A stretch of DNA of 64,000 nt from Pseudomonas sp. MWU13-2100 (GCF_023242365.1 NZ_JALLIX010000001.1:278112-342111), one strand, 5' to 3'. Shown: positions 45,509 through 54,615, numbered from the stretch's first letter. Program-made: numbers and translations. The notes: a model not told the origin generated them from the letters alone.

Positions 45509-46303
45509 TCAGTGACGGGTCGCGATCCAGATCAGCAAGCCGGCCTGGAACATCGCGAAGGCCACCAGGCAGGTGATGGTGAAGCGCAGGCCGGTGTCTT
45601 CACGCTTCAACTTGCCCACGCGTTCTTCCTGCTGGCGCAGCTTCACTTCCTTTTCCTGCAGGTTCTGCTCGGCGGTTTGCAGCATCTGCGCCGCTTCGAG
45701 TATTTCGACGAATTGCAGCTTGTCGGTGTTCCATGCCGTGCGCAGTTCGCCGACCTGCACGTCCTTGTAGCTGCCCTTGAGGTGCATGGGGGCATCGGCA
45801 TACACCACTTCGTAACCCTGGACTTTCAGGAAGTGATCGCGGCGCAGGCGGGTGTCTTCGTTCAAGGCGTCCTTGTTTTGCAGGGCGGCGCCATCGACAC
45901 AGTAGTGTGACCCTTTCTTCTGTGCCCAGATCGCCGCCTGGGCGGCCAGGAAGCGCCCAATGCCGCGATTCGCCGGCTCGATCTGCAAGCCGCTTTCCGG
46001 CCCGAAATGCACGCGCTTGGTGCTGTGGTCGACCCACACGTCCAGATGGTTCTGTTCCTTGCGCACCCGTTGTCCCGGCAGCTGGATCTCCAGGCGCAGC
46101 AGGCTGCGCTCCTTGCTGTGGCGCTCGGCGTAACCGAACTGGACAAAACGCAGGGGGCGGGCGCCGGTGCTGCGTTCGGTGGTCAGGGGCGCCAGGCGCA
46201 GCAGCTTGAAGTGCTCGGCCTGGACGTCTGCCCACGGCAGTTCCACTGGCGGGGCCTCGGCGGCTTCGGCGGTGTTTTCGGTTGGGGCTTGGGGTTCAGT
46301 CAT
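45509..46303 (-). CDS. Tail-anchored protein with GNAT-like acetyltransferase motifs
   Basis: A 264-residue protein facing the che operon. Residues 25-170 read like a diverged GNAT fold: motif A ANRGIGRFLAAQAAIWAQKKG (111-131), then a strand and motif-B-like NEDTRLRRDHFLKVQGYEVV (148-167). A coiled coil follows (about 200-236) and the last 25 residues form a single membrane helix (FTITCLVAFAMFQAGLLIWIATRH), so the body faces the cytoplasm. Usually such genes are left hypothetical. Whether it binds acetyl-CoA is unknown. It is not part of the che transcript. Confidence 0.75.
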   Translation of the reverse strand: MTEPQAPTENTAEAAEAPPVELPWADVQAEHFKLLRLAPLTTERSTGARPLRFVQFGYAERHSKERSLLRLEIQLPGQRVRKEQNHLDVWVDHSTKRVHFGPESGLQIEPANRGIGRFLAAQAAIWAQKKGSHYCVDGAALQNKDALNEDTRLRRDHFLKVQGYEVVYADAPMHLKGSYKDVQVGELRTAWNTDKLQFVEILEAAQMLQTAEQNLQEKEVKLRQQEERVGKLKREDTGLRFTITCLVAFAMFQAGLLIWIATRH

Positions 46304-46440
46304 TCGGCAAGATCCTGTGCGTATCCAGCTTGCCGGTCACAATATCGGTACCGGCAATGGCTTATCGGCCGTTTTTGACAGGACTGGAGCAGAAAGTGCC
46401 GTTGTACCTGGCGTCTGTTCTCTGGCGGTCTTGGAGCCTT

Positions 46441-46530
46441 TTCGCGAGCAAGCTCTGCTCCTACAGGGTCATGTCGCGCGCAACGTATGTGTTCGGCACG
46501 GAACTGTAGGCGCCGGGCTTGCCCGCGAAG
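46441..46530. repeat. Pair of REP-like elements in opposite orientation
   Basis: Element 1 at 46441-46466 (TTCGCGAGCA... to CTACAG) and element 2 at 46504-46530 (CTGTAGG... to GCCCGCGAAG) are inverted copies of the Pseudomonas REP core, 37 bases apart. They fill the 250-base gap downstream of the hydrolase gene. Confidence 0.75.
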
Positions 46531-46553
46531 CTTTTGGCGGCCTCAGTCGGGAG

Positions 46554-47504
46554 TCAGTGGCGCGGTAGTCCATCAATAAAGGCGAGGATCCGGCTGCCCA
46601 GTTCGGCGGCCAGGGGCAGTTGCGGATTCTGGTAGGAGGCCAACTGGCTCTTGATATCCTCGGGGACAATGCGCAACACATGGTTCATACCGCCAATCAG
46701 CACCAGTTGTGCATCCGGTTTGGCGGCCTTCAGCGCCTGCGCATCGCCGACGCCGACCTGGATGTCGTTGCGGCCCTGGACGATCAGCGCGGGGACCTTC
46801 AGACGGGCGAAGGCCGCCGCCGGGTCCTGGCGAAACAGGCTGATCAGGTAGGGCTGGACGCTGGGGCGGAAAATCGGCATCAGCGGTGCGGGGATATCGT
46901 TGTCCAGGTGCCCGGCCTTGAGGCTGTCGAGCAGAGCGTTGGCCCGCAACATCAAGGCCGGCGGCAGGTTATTGGCCAATTGCTGGCGGACCACGCTGTC
47001 GATCGGACGGCCGCTGCCGGCGACGCTGATCAGTGCCGCGGTGTCCAGTTTGGGCGCCGCCAGGGTGGCGATCAGCGCGCCTTCGCTGTGGCCGAGCAGG
47101 ATCAAGGGGCCAAAACGTGGGTCGGCCTTGAGTTTTTCGCCCCAGGCTATGACATCCGCCGTATATCCCTCGACACTCAGGGTTCGCTCGTCGGGTGCGG
47201 CGGCCAGGCTGGCGGCCACCCCGCGCTTGTCGAAACGTACGCTGGCGATATTGTGACCGGCCAGTACCCAGGCCAGGCGCTTGAGGCTGTCCGTACGGCC
47301 GCCATCGGGATTGTTGCCGTCGCGATCGGTGGGGCCGGAGCCGGACACGATCAACACCACCGGCACCGGTGCGTCCGAGCGGGGCAGCAGCAACGAGCCG
47401 AACAGCTCGCCGCTGCCGGTGTCCAGGGTGATGGGTTGTTGCAGCACGGAGGCTTGGGCAAAACCGGTGAACAGGGTCAGGGTCAGCAGAATCAATCGCA
47501 GCAT
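46554..47504 (-). CDS. Secreted alpha/beta hydrolase
   Basis: A 316-residue alpha/beta hydrolase with a signal peptide (MLRLILLTLTLFTGFAQA, 1-18). The nucleophile elbow is GHSEGALI, the oxyanion strand VLIVSGSGPTDRDGNN, the likely Asp in VQGRNDIQV and the His in GGMNHVLRI. Substrate unknown; the family includes small esterases annotated as peptidase-like hydrolases. I chose the start that yields the signal peptide; the frame continues 46 codons upstream, overlapping aroC's leader on the other strand. Confidence 0.85.
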   Translation of the reverse strand: MLRLILLTLTLFTGFAQASVLQQPITLDTGSGELFGSLLLPRSDAPVPVVLIVSGSGPTDRDGNNPDGGRTDSLKRLAWVLAGHNIASVRFDKRGVAASLAAAPDERTLSVEGYTADVIAWGEKLKADPRFGPLILLGHSEGALIATLAAPKLDTAALISVAGSGRPIDSVVRQQLANNLPPALMLRANALLDSLKAGHLDNDIPAPLMPIFRPSVQPYLISLFRQDPAAAFARLKVPALIVQGRNDIQVGVGDAQALKAAKPDAQLVLIGGMNHVLRIVPEDIKSQLASYQNPQLPLAAELGSRILAFIDGLPRH

Positions 47505-47631
47505 TATCACGCCATCATTTACAGAGTGTCGGTTCGACTCGTCACCGAGGATAAGGTTCGAGGATGAACTACGGGGATAGCCCGCGTATACTGGCATGCT
47601 TGATCTAGACTCGATTCGCGGAGCGCCCTGC

Positions 47632-48723
47632 ATGTCCGGCAATACTTACGGCAAGCTGTTCACTGTCACCACCGCAGGCGAAAGCCATGGCCCGGCGTTG
47701 GTCGCCATTGTCGACGGCTGCCCTCCGGGCCTGGAGTTGTCCCTGGACGACCTGCAGCGCGACCTCGACCGCCGCAAGCCGGGCACCAGTCGCCACACCA
47801 CCCAGCGCCAGGAAGCCGACGAAGTGGAAATCCTCTCCGGGGTTTTCGAAGGTCGCACCACCGGTTGCGCCATCGGTCTGCTGATCCGCAACACCGATCA
47901 GAAGTCCAAGGACTACTCGGCGATCAAGGACCTGTTCCGCCCGGCCCACGCCGACTACAGCTACCACCACAAATACGGCGAGCGCGATTATCGCGGCGGC
48001 GGTCGCAGTTCCGCGCGGGAAACCGCCATGCGTGTGGCGGCCGGCGCCATTGCGAAGAAGTTCCTGGCCAGTCAGGGCATCGTCATCCGTGGCTACATGA
48101 GCCAGTTGGGTCCTATTGAAATCCCGTTCAAGACCTGGGACTCGGTGGAGCAGAACGCCTTCTTCTGTCCCGACCCGGACAAGGTGCCCGAGCTGGAGGC
48201 CTACATGGACCAGTTGCGGCGTGACCAGGATTCGGTCGGGGCGAAGATCACCGTGGTCGCCGAGGGCGTGATGCCGGGCCTGGGCGAGCCGATCTTCGAC
48301 CGCCTGGATGCCGAGCTGGCTCACGCGCTGATGAGCATCAACGCGGTCAAGGGCGTCGAGATCGGTGCCGGCTTTGCCTGTGTGGCCCAGCGCGGCACCG
48401 AACACCGCGATGAGCTGACCCCTGAAGGTTTCCTCAGCAATAACGCCGGCGGCATCCTCGGTGGGATTTCCTCCGGACAGCCGATTGTCGCGCACCTGGC
48501 CCTCAAGCCGACCTCGAGCATCACCACGCCGGGTCGTTCCATCGATGTTCACGGCAACCCGGTGGAGGTGATCACCAAGGGCCGCCATGACCCTTGCGTG
48601 GGCATCCGCGCCACCCCCATCGCTGAAGCGATGATGGCGATCGTGCTGATGGACCACCTGCTGCGTCACCGTGGGCAGAACGCGGACGTGCGGGTCGACA
48701 CGCCGGTACTGGGCCAGCTGTAA
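47632..48723 (+). CDS. aroC: Chorismate synthase AroC
   Basis: A 363-residue chorismate synthase, last step of the shikimate pathway (EPSP to chorismate, FMN dependent). Signatures: [54 protein letters not shown] and [27 protein letters not shown] 47632 with GGAG 12 bases upstream gives the standard [10 protein letters not shown] start. One-base overlap with the MFS gene. Confidence 0.98.
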   Translation: MSGNTYGKLFTVTTAGESHGPALVAIVDGCPPGLELSLDDLQRDLDRRKPGTSRHTTQRQEADEVEILSGVFEGRTTGCAIGLLIRNTDQKSKDYSAIKDLFRPAHADYSYHHKYGERDYRGGGRSSARETAMRVAAGAIAKKFLASQGIVIRGYMSQLGPIEIPFKTWDSVEQNAFFCPDPDKVPELEAYMDQLRRDQDSVGAKITVVAEGVMPGLGEPIFDRLDAELAHALMSINAVKGVEIGAGFACVAQRGTEHRDELTPEGFLSNNAGGILGGISSGQPIVAHLALKPTSSITTPGRSIDVHGNPVEVITKGRHDPCVGIRATPIAEAMMAIVLMDHLLRHRGQNADVRVDTPVLGQL

Positions 48724-49883
48724 TGCCGGGGGCGCCGCTCCCTTACTGGCGGTTGTCCAGTTTCTACCTGTTCTACTTCGCGTTGCTGGGAGCGACGGCG
48801 CCGTTCCTGGCGCTGTACTTCCACCATCTGGGGTTTGCCCCGGCGCGGATTGGCGAGCTGGTGGCGATTCCCATGCTGATGCGCTGCGTGGCGCCGAATA
48901 TCTGGGGCTGGCTGGGCGACTACACCGGCCGGCGCCTGGCGATCGTGCGCTTCGGCGCCGTCTGCACCCTGCTGGCGTTTTCGCTGATCTTCTTCGACAA
49001 AAGCTATGGCTGGCTGGCATTGGTCATGGCCCTGCATGCTTTTTTCTGGCATGCGGTGTTGCCGCAGTTCGAGGTCATCACCCTGGCCCATCTGAAGGTC
49101 CAGGGACAAGCGGCGCGCTACAGTCAGATCCGCCTTTGGGGTTCCATCGGGTTCATTCTCACGGTGGTCGCGCTCGGGCGCCTGTTCGAGGCGTTGAGCC
49201 TGGATATCTACCCGGTGGCGATCGTGCTGATTATGACCGGTATCGTCCTGAGCAGCGCCTGGGTACCCAATGCCCAGCCGCCGAACCAGGGACCGCGAGT
49301 GCCCGGCGAAGGTTTTCTGCGACAGTTGCGCCGCCCCGGGGTACTGGCCTTCTATGCCTGCGTCGCGCTGATGCAGATGAGCCATGGTCCGTACTACACC
49401 TTCCTGACCCTGCACCTGGAAAACCTCGGCTATACACGCGGGCTGATTGGTATGCTCTGGGCGCTGGGGGTGGTGGCGGAAGTGCTGATGTTCCTGGCCA
49501 TGAGCCGGATCCTCGCGCGCTTTTCGGTGCGGCGGGTGTTACTGGCCAGTTTCCTCCTGGCTGCCGTGCGCTGGTTGTTGCTGGGGGCGTTGGCCGATCA
49601 CCTGATGGTGCTGCTGTTCGCGCAGGTGCTGCACGCGGCGACCTTTGCCAGCTTTCACGCCTCTGCCATTCATTTCGTGCAACGTAGTTTCGGCGCGCGC
49701 CAGCAAGGCCAGGGACAGGCGTTGTACGCCGCGCTGGCCGGTACGGGCGGGGCCTTGGGCGCATTGTACGCCGGCTACAGCTGGAACAGCCTGGGACCGG
49801 CCTGGACTTTCAGTATTGCCAGCCTGGCGGCGTTGGCCGCGGCGATTATCATTGCGACGCGCATGCAAGAGGAGCGGCCATGA
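48723..49883 (+). CDS. MFS transporter (HcaT-like)
   Basis: A 386-residue carrier with about 12 membrane helices, of the MFS_1-like group that includes HcaT and nucleoside/sugar symporters (YWRLSSFYLFYFALLGATAPFLALYFHHLGFAPARIGEL, RLWGSIGFILTVVALG). Substrate unknown. Overlap with aroC (1 base) and mtnB (4 bases) suggests co-transcription; a link to methionine salvage would be only by position. Confidence 0.88.
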   Translation: MPGAPLPYWRLSSFYLFYFALLGATAPFLALYFHHLGFAPARIGELVAIPMLMRCVAPNIWGWLGDYTGRRLAIVRFGAVCTLLAFSLIFFDKSYGWLALVMALHAFFWHAVLPQFEVITLAHLKVQGQAARYSQIRLWGSIGFILTVVALGRLFEALSLDIYPVAIVLIMTGIVLSSAWVPNAQPPNQGPRVPGEGFLRQLRRPGVLAFYACVALMQMSHGPYYTFLTLHLENLGYTRGLIGMLWALGVVAEVLMFLAMSRILARFSVRRVLLASFLLAAVRWLLLGALADHLMVLLFAQVLHAATFASFHASAIHFVQRSFGARQQGQGQALYAALAGTGGALGALYAGYSWNSLGPAWTFSIASLAALAAAIIIATRMQEERP

Positions 49884-50500
49884 GCCTGACCCGTGAACAA
49901 TTGAGCCTGGAGATCATCGAGGCCGGGCGCTTTCTGTATGGTCGCGGCTGGTCGCCGGCCACCAGCAGCAACTATTCGACCCGCCTGTCGGCCAGCCAGG
50001 TGCTGCTGACGGTGTCCGGCAAGCACAAGGGCCAGTTGGGCCCGGACGATGTGCTCGCCACTGACCTGATGGGCAACAGCCTGGAGCCGGGCAAGAAACC
50101 CTCGGCCGAAACCCTGCTGCACACCCAGCTTTATACCTGGCGCGCGCAGATCGGTGCGGTGTTGCACACCCACTCGGTGAATGCCACGGTGCTGTCACGG
50201 ATGACCCCCGGCGAATTCATCGAGTTCGAAGACTATGAACTGCAAAAGGCCTTCTCCGGGGTCTCGACCCACGAGTCGAAGGTGCGGGTGCCGATCTTCG
50301 ATAACGACCAGGATATTGCGCGGTTGGCGGCCAAGGTGCAGCCTTGGCTCGAGGCGCATCCCGACTGCGTCGGCTACCTGATCCGCGGGCATGGTCTCTA
50401 CACCTGGGGGGCGCGCATGAGTGATGCCCTGCGCCAGATCGAAGCGTTCGAGTTTCTCTTTGAATGTGAATTGAAAGTCCGTTCGCTGCGCTTTTCCTGA
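49880..50500 (+). CDS. mtnB: Methylthioribulose-1-phosphate dehydratase MtnB
   Basis: A 206-residue class II aldolase-fold zinc enzyme of the methionine salvage pathway, converting 5-methylthioribulose-1-phosphate to the diketo intermediate. Family motifs: GWSPATSSNYSTRLSASQVLLTVSGKHKGQL, LLHTQLYTWRAQIGAVLHTHSVNATVLSRM (metal His pair), YLIRGHGLYTWG (third His). Followed by mtnD and mtnC. Confidence 0.96.
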   Translation: MSLTREQLSLEIIEAGRFLYGRGWSPATSSNYSTRLSASQVLLTVSGKHKGQLGPDDVLATDLMGNSLEPGKKPSAETLLHTQLYTWRAQIGAVLHTHSVNATVLSRMTPGEFIEFEDYELQKAFSGVSTHESKVRVPIFDNDQDIARLAAKVQPWLEAHPDCVGYLIRGHGLYTWGARMSDALRQIEAFEFLFECELKVRSLRFS

Positions 50501-50545
50501 ATATTGCTTTGTGCACGAACTGTTGATTGTCTGATTATCCGGCGT

Positions 50546-50573
50546 GTCGGACCGGCCTCCAGAGCCGGCCGAC
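50546..50573. other. GC-rich hairpin in the mtnB-mtnD gap
   Basis: GTCGG-A-CCGGC (50546-50556) pairs with GCCGGCCGAC (50564-50573), a 10-bp stem with one bulged A and a 7-base loop. It lies 29 bases before mtnD. No T run. Confidence 0.5.
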
Positions 50574-50601
50574 GCAGAGCCCCGTCGAGGAATAGAGTCC
50601 C

Positions 50602-51147
50602 ATGAGCAGCCTGTCCGTTTATCACGTTTCCACCCCGGACCTCCCGAACAAGGTCCTGACCCACGTCGACGACATCGCTTCGACCCTGGCCGAGCAAGGG
50701 GTACGGTTCGACCGTTGGCAAGCCGCCGCGCCGATTCAGCCCGGTGCCAGCCAGGAAGAAGTGATCGCCGCCTACCAGGTACAGATCGACCGCCTGATGA
50801 CCGAGCGCGGCTACATCACCGTCGACGTCGTCAGCCTCAACAGCGATCACCCGCAGAAGGCCGAGTTGCGCGCCAAGTTCCTCGACGAGCACCGGCATGC
50901 CGAAGACGAAGTGCGTTTCTTCGTCGCCGGCCGTGGCTTGTTCACTCTGCACATCGGTGAGTATGTCTATGCCGTGCTCTGTGAAAAGAATGACCTGATT
51001 TCGGTTCCGGCCGGCACACCGCACTGGTTCGACATGGGCGAACACCCGCATTTCGTGGCCATCCGCCTGTTCAACAACCCTGAAGGCTGGGTCGCCCAGT
51101 TCACCGGCGCGGACATCGCCAAGCGTTTCCCGCGTCTCGAAGACTGA
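50602..51147 (+). CDS. mtnD: Acireductone dioxygenase MtnD
   Basis: A 181-residue cupin enzyme. Metal ligands: FLDEHRHAEDEVRFFVAGRGLF (HxH...E) and PAGTPHWFDMG (His). With iron it forms the methionine precursor ketoacid and formate; with nickel an off-pathway product including CO. ATG 50602 follows GAGGAATAGAG. Confidence 0.97.
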   Translation: MSSLSVYHVSTPDLPNKVLTHVDDIASTLAEQGVRFDRWQAAAPIQPGASQEEVIAAYQVQIDRLMTERGYITVDVVSLNSDHPQKAELRAKFLDEHRHAEDEVRFFVAGRGLFTLHIGEYVYAVLCEKNDLISVPAGTPHWFDMGEHPHFVAIRLFNNPEGWVAQFTGADIAKRFPRLED

Positions 51148-51177
51148 ACCCGCCACCCGACCCCGAAGGGATCCGAC

Positions 51178-51861
51178 ATGCCGATCAAAGCCATCCTCAC
51201 GGATATCGAAGGCACCACCAGTGCAGTGAGTTTCGTCTTCGACGTGCTGTTTCCCTACGCGGCCAGATATCTGCCGGATTTTGTCCGGCAGCACGCCGAA
51301 CGCCCGGATGTGGCGATGCAACTGGGGGCGGTGCGGCTGGACAGCGGTGAGCCGGCGGCGGATGTCGAACGGGTGATCGAGATTCTCCTTGGCTGGCTCG
51401 TCGAGGACCGCAAGGCCACGCCGCTCAAGGCCTTGCAAGGCATGGTCTGGCAGCAGGGCTATGCAGCCGGCCTGCTCAAGGGCCATGTGTACCCGGATGC
51501 GGTCCAGGCCCTGCGGGATTGGCATGGGCAGGGCTATGGGCTGTACGTGTATTCATCGGGCTCGATCCAGGCGCAGAAGCTGATCTTCGGCTGTTCCGAG
51601 GCCGGCGACCTGTCGCCCTTGTTCAGTGGCTATTTCGATACCACCTCGGGGCCCAAGCGCGAAGCCCAGTCCTATCGGCATATCAGCGAAGCCATCGGTT
51701 GCCCGGCGAGCCAGATCCTGTTCCTCTCGGATATCGTCGAAGAACTCGACGCCGCACGGCAGGCCGGCCTGCTGACTTATGGCCTGGCGCGCGACGGTGG
51801 TGAATTGCCCGGCCACCCAACGGCGAGCAATTTTTCCGAGATTGATCCGACGACACTCTAG
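51178..51861 (+). CDS. mtnC: Enolase-phosphatase MtnC
   Basis: A 227-residue HAD enzyme that enolises and dephosphorylates the diketo intermediate to acireductone. Motif I is [22 protein letters not shown], motif [14 protein letters not shown], and the acidic motif [17 protein letters not shown]. Last gene of mtnBDC; the pathway order is B, C, D. Confidence 0.97.
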   Translation: MPIKAILTDIEGTTSAVSFVFDVLFPYAARYLPDFVRQHAERPDVAMQLGAVRLDSGEPAADVERVIEILLGWLVEDRKATPLKALQGMVWQQGYAAGLLKGHVYPDAVQALRDWHGQGYGLYVYSSGSIQAQKLIFGCSEAGDLSPLFSGYFDTTSGPKREAQSYRHISEAIGCPASQILFLSDIVEELDAARQAGLLTYGLARDGGELPGHPTASNFSEIDPTTL

Positions 51862-52093
51862 TCAGGGCATTAAACAGAGGATGAGCGGCCGGCCTGATTA
51901 AAACTTGAGTCGGCCTTATGTACTTAGAGTTGTAGGAAAATGCCTGTTGAAATGTCGGGTATCCCTGTTTGTGTTTGTAGTTGCTTGTTAAATCCCTTTT
52001 CTGTGTAACTCTCTGTTTTTTGATGGGTGTTTGTTCGTGGCTAATAAGAGTGAGTCACGGCAGGACGATCTATTGAAACCAGAGGGAGAAACA

Positions 52094-52468
52094 ATGATGA
52101 ACGTTCCCGAGATGCTGGGTGCCGATACTGTGCACAGGGTTTCGTGCCGGGTGGTCGATATTGCCGATTCACGAGGGCGGCATAAACAGGATTTTATTCA
52201 GTCCGCCAAGGAGCCGTCCCACGTCGTTGTCCTGCCGGCGCTGGGCAAGCCCCGCCGATGCCGGCTGTCAAAAAGCAAGACGCTGAGCGAAAAGGAGCTG
52301 GAAGTGTTGCGCTGGGCGCGGGCGGGCAAGACCGTCTGGGAAATCAGCGTTATCCGCGATGTTTCCGAAGCCACGGTCAAGTTTCATTTGCGTAATATCT
52401 ACCACAAGCTGGGTGTGAGTAATCGGGCGCATGCGGTGGGAGAGGCGGTGAATCGTGGTTTGGTGTAA
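52094..52468 (+). CDS. Orphan LuxR-type (GerE domain) transcriptional regulator
   Basis: A 124-residue DNA-binding protein with a C-terminal GerE helix-turn-helix (LSEKELEVLRWARAGKTVWEISVIRDVSEATVKFHLRNIYHKLGVSNRAHAVGEAVNRGLV). The first 60 residues have no recognisable sensor; no autoinducer or receiver domain. GAGGGAGA at 52082-52089 supports ATG 52094 (or 52097). It follows a 232-base, AT-rich gap after mtnC with no evident terminator but plausible promoter sequence. Lower G+C leader than neighbours. Regulated genes unknown. Confidence 0.8.
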   Translation: MMNVPEMLGADTVHRVSCRVVDIADSRGRHKQDFIQSAKEPSHVVVLPALGKPRRCRLSKSKTLSEKELEVLRWARAGKTVWEISVIRDVSEATVKFHLRNIYHKLGVSNRAHAVGEAVNRGLV

Positions 52469-52554
52469 CAGGGTGTTGGCAATTTGCATGCGACCCGGCG
52501 AAGCGCTGCCTGGATAGTCCGGCAGGCTTCGACAGGGCGCTTGCGGCTTTGCGC

Positions 52555-52827
52555 TTACTGATAGGTCGGCAGTGCAAAGCGGTTCTGGCTTTGCAACAGG
52601 GCGATCGAGGGCAGTTCACCGGGCTCGCTGGCGAGATCACGGCGAATGGCGCTGATCACCCAGGTGAGTTGTTCCGCGGTGTGTAATTGCGCGTAGGAAA
52701 CCGAGCGCCTGACTTGCTTGCCGTCGCTGGCCAGCAGGGTCAGCAGGATGCCGCCATCCGGACGCGGTTGGGTCGTGACCTTGTAGTTGGAAAACACCGA
52801 AGCGAACTTTTCCTGGATCAGGCTCAT
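52555..52827 (-). CDS. DUF3509 domain protein
   Basis: A 90-residue protein (MSLIQEKFASVFSNYKVTTQPRPDGGILLTLLASDGKQVRRSVSYAQLHTAEQL) of a family found in pseudomonads; function unknown. AAGGAGT lies 9 bases upstream of the ATG. It converges with the LuxR gene across an 86-base gap holding a CTGCC-T-GGA/TCCGGCAG hairpin (52506-52525), a possible shared terminator. Confidence 0.85.
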   Translation of the reverse strand: MSLIQEKFASVFSNYKVTTQPRPDGGILLTLLASDGKQVRRSVSYAQLHTAEQLTWVISAIRRDLASEPGELPSIALLQSQNRFALPTYQ

Positions 52828-53154
52828 GTCTATGGACTCCTTTAGCTCATGTAGGGCATAGAGTCATAGGTGCAGTGATTGTGCCAGTATGGTTTTTTTA
52901 TTAATTTGTTATAAAACAGCAGGTTAAGTTATTTTTGATTTTGCCCGGTCGTGCATTTTGCAAGAAAGGCCATCGTGCATCCTGCATTTTGCCGATGTCT
53001 GGTCGCTTGGCGCAGGCCTGGCGTCGGGCTGTTCCGTTGCTTTTATTGATTGTCTCTATGGCAGCGCTTGAAAAATAGGGCATGACAGCGAGCGGGAGGC
53101 TCGGGAAACTGAAGGCCTTTACAGCCCTGTCCCAGCAACGCCAAGGAGCGTCCC
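52828..53154. other. 327-base intergenic region between divergent DUF3509 and ankyrin genes
   Basis: AT-rich near the DUF3509 side (52890-52945, with runs of A and T) and GC-rich toward the ankyrin gene. It should hold both promoters. I see no convincing -35/-10 pair, repeat or RNA gene. ORFs crossing it look like chance frames. Confidence 0.6.
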
Positions 53155-53673
53155 ATGTCCGACCAGGCCCGACAAATGACCGAAGACCAAGCCGCCGAGT
53201 TCGCCGAACAGGTGTTCGATGTGGCACGCAAGGGCGATGCGCCGATGCTTGCGGCCCTGTTGAGCAAAGGCCTGCCGCCGAACCTGCGTAACCACAAGGG
53301 CGACACCTTGCTGATGTTGGCCAGCTATCACGGACATGTCGATGCAGTGCGGGTGTTGCTGGAGCACCAGGCTGATCCGCAAATACAAAACGACAACGGC
53401 CAGAGCCCGATTGCCGGGGCGGCGTTCAAGGGCGACCTGGAGATGGTCCGGTTGCTGATCGAAGGCGGAGCCCAGGTCGAGGGGACGTCGAAGGACGGCC
53501 GTACGGCGCTGATGATGGCGGCGATGTTCAATCGCACCACGATTGTCGATTACCTGCTGAGCCAGGGCGCCGATCCCCGGGCCCAGGACGCCAACGGCGT
53601 CACCGCATTGGCTGCGGCGCAGACCATGGGCGCGCAGGACACGGCGGCACAGTTGCAGAAAATCCTCGGCTGA
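53155..53673 (+). CDS. Ankyrin repeat protein
   Basis: A 172-residue protein with about four ankyrin repeats (KGDTLLMLASYHGHVDAVRVLLEHQADPQIQNDNG, GQSPIAGAAFKGDLEMVRLLIEGGAQVEG, GRTALMMAAMFNRTTIVDYLLSQGADPRAQDANG, VTALAAAQTMGA). No signal peptide, so cytoplasmic. Ankyrin proteins in pseudomonads often accompany catalases, but none is nearby. Partner unknown. Confidence 0.9.
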   Translation: MSDQARQMTEDQAAEFAEQVFDVARKGDAPMLAALLSKGLPPNLRNHKGDTLLMLASYHGHVDAVRVLLEHQADPQIQNDNGQSPIAGAAFKGDLEMVRLLIEGGAQVEGTSKDGRTALMMAAMFNRTTIVDYLLSQGADPRAQDANGVTALAAAQTMGAQDTAAQLQKILG

Positions 53674-53677
53674 CAGG

Positions 53678-53698
53678 CTGCGGCAAACACCGCGCAGC
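53678..53698. terminator. Hairpin between convergent ankyrin and RpiR genes
   Basis: GCTGCGG (53678-53684 region) can pair with CCGCGCAGC with a two-base bulge, in the 33-base gap between the two convergent genes. A shared terminator is likely; T runs are poor. Confidence 0.35.
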
Positions 53699-53706
53699 AG
53701 CCTTGC

Positions 53707-54615
53707 TCACTTCTTCGCTGGCTTGCTGCTGCCGGGTACGTGCAGGTAGGACATCACGCTTTCCGTGAGTTCGGTCGCCAGTTTCACCGCCTCCTTATTG
53801 CGCGCCATCACCCCGGCCACCAGGCCTTCGATCAACGCCAGGACCGCGATGTTGGAACTGGTCAGTACCGCGTGGTCGGCCGGGGCAAAGAGCACGTGCT
53901 GGGCGATGCCGGTCAGCGGCGACGCCGGGGAGTCGGTGATGGCCAGCACCGTGGCGCCACGTTCGTGGGCAAACCGCGAGAGCTGCAACGTATCGAGGGA
54001 ATAGCGCGGCAGCGAGATCGCCAGGAGAATGTCCTGGTCGGTGATGGCCGCCAGTCGATAAGCGGCGTTCTCGTTACCGCCCTCCATGCTGATGGCGGTC
54101 GCGTCGGCGCAGAAGGGCATCAGGGTCGAAGCCGCGAGGCCGGCCATGTAGACACTGTTGCCAAACCCGAGGATGTAGATCTTGCGGGCCTGGGTCAGGC
54201 AGGTGACAAAGGCTTCGAAGGTCTCGGGGTGGTTGTTGGTGCCGGTGGTGCCGAGGTTGCCGATCGCGCTCTCGATCTGCTCATGCAGGCCGAAGGCGCC
54301 GCCGGGGCGGTGCGCCAGTTCGTTGCGCAGTTTGTCCACCGGCGACACCATTTGCTGCAGGGTGGCGACCAGCTCGGCCTTCATGCCGGTGTAGCCCCCC
54401 AGGTTCAGCGCCTTGGCCAGGCGGTTGACTGCGGCGGGTGAGGTGGCGGTGGCCTGTGCCATCTCCTCGATGGTCAGGGTCGCGGCTTTCAACGGATGGC
54501 GCAGGATGAAGTCCGCCACCTTGCGCAGCGACGGTTGCAGGTCGGCCACGATTTCCGCCAGTTTGCGCATCACCGGTGCGGCATAGACCGTGGTGTTCTT
54601 CGAGGGGGTCGGCAT
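53707..54615 (-). CDS. MurR/RpiR-family transcriptional regulator
   Basis: A 302-residue regulator: N-terminal HTH_6 domain (ADFILRHPLKAATLTIEEMAQATATSPAAVNRLAKALNLGGYTGMKAEL) and C-terminal SIS sugar-isomerase-fold domain (about 135-270, ARKIYILGFGNSVYMAGLAASTLM, DILLAISLPRYSLDTLQLSRFAHERGATVLAITDSPASPL). It closes an operon-like row with an amino acid ABC transporter on the same strand (122-base gap). SIS domains bind phosphosugars in many cases, but a transporter-linked ligand is possible. ATG 54615 avoids the long upstream frame inside the transporter. Confidence 0.9.
   Translation of the reverse strand: MPTPSKNTTVYAAPVMRKLAEIVADLQPSLRKVADFILRHPLKAATLTIEEMAQATATSPAAVNRLAKALNLGGYTGMKAELVATLQQMVSPVDKLRNELAHRPGGAFGLHEQIESAIGNLGTTGTNNHPETFEAFVTCLTQARKIYILGFGNSVYMAGLAASTLMPFCADATAISMEGGNENAAYRLAAITDQDILLAISLPRYSLDTLQLSRFAHERGATVLAITDSPASPLTGIAQHVLFAPADHAVLTSSNIAVLALIEGLVAGVMARNKEAVKLATELTESVMSYLHVPGSSKPAKK

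Noticed and set aside
50501..50601. SAM-type riboswitch before mtnD
   Set aside because: Only one simple hairpin; no kink-turn, pseudoknot or conserved core of SAM riboswitches, and pseudomonads rarely control mtn this way.
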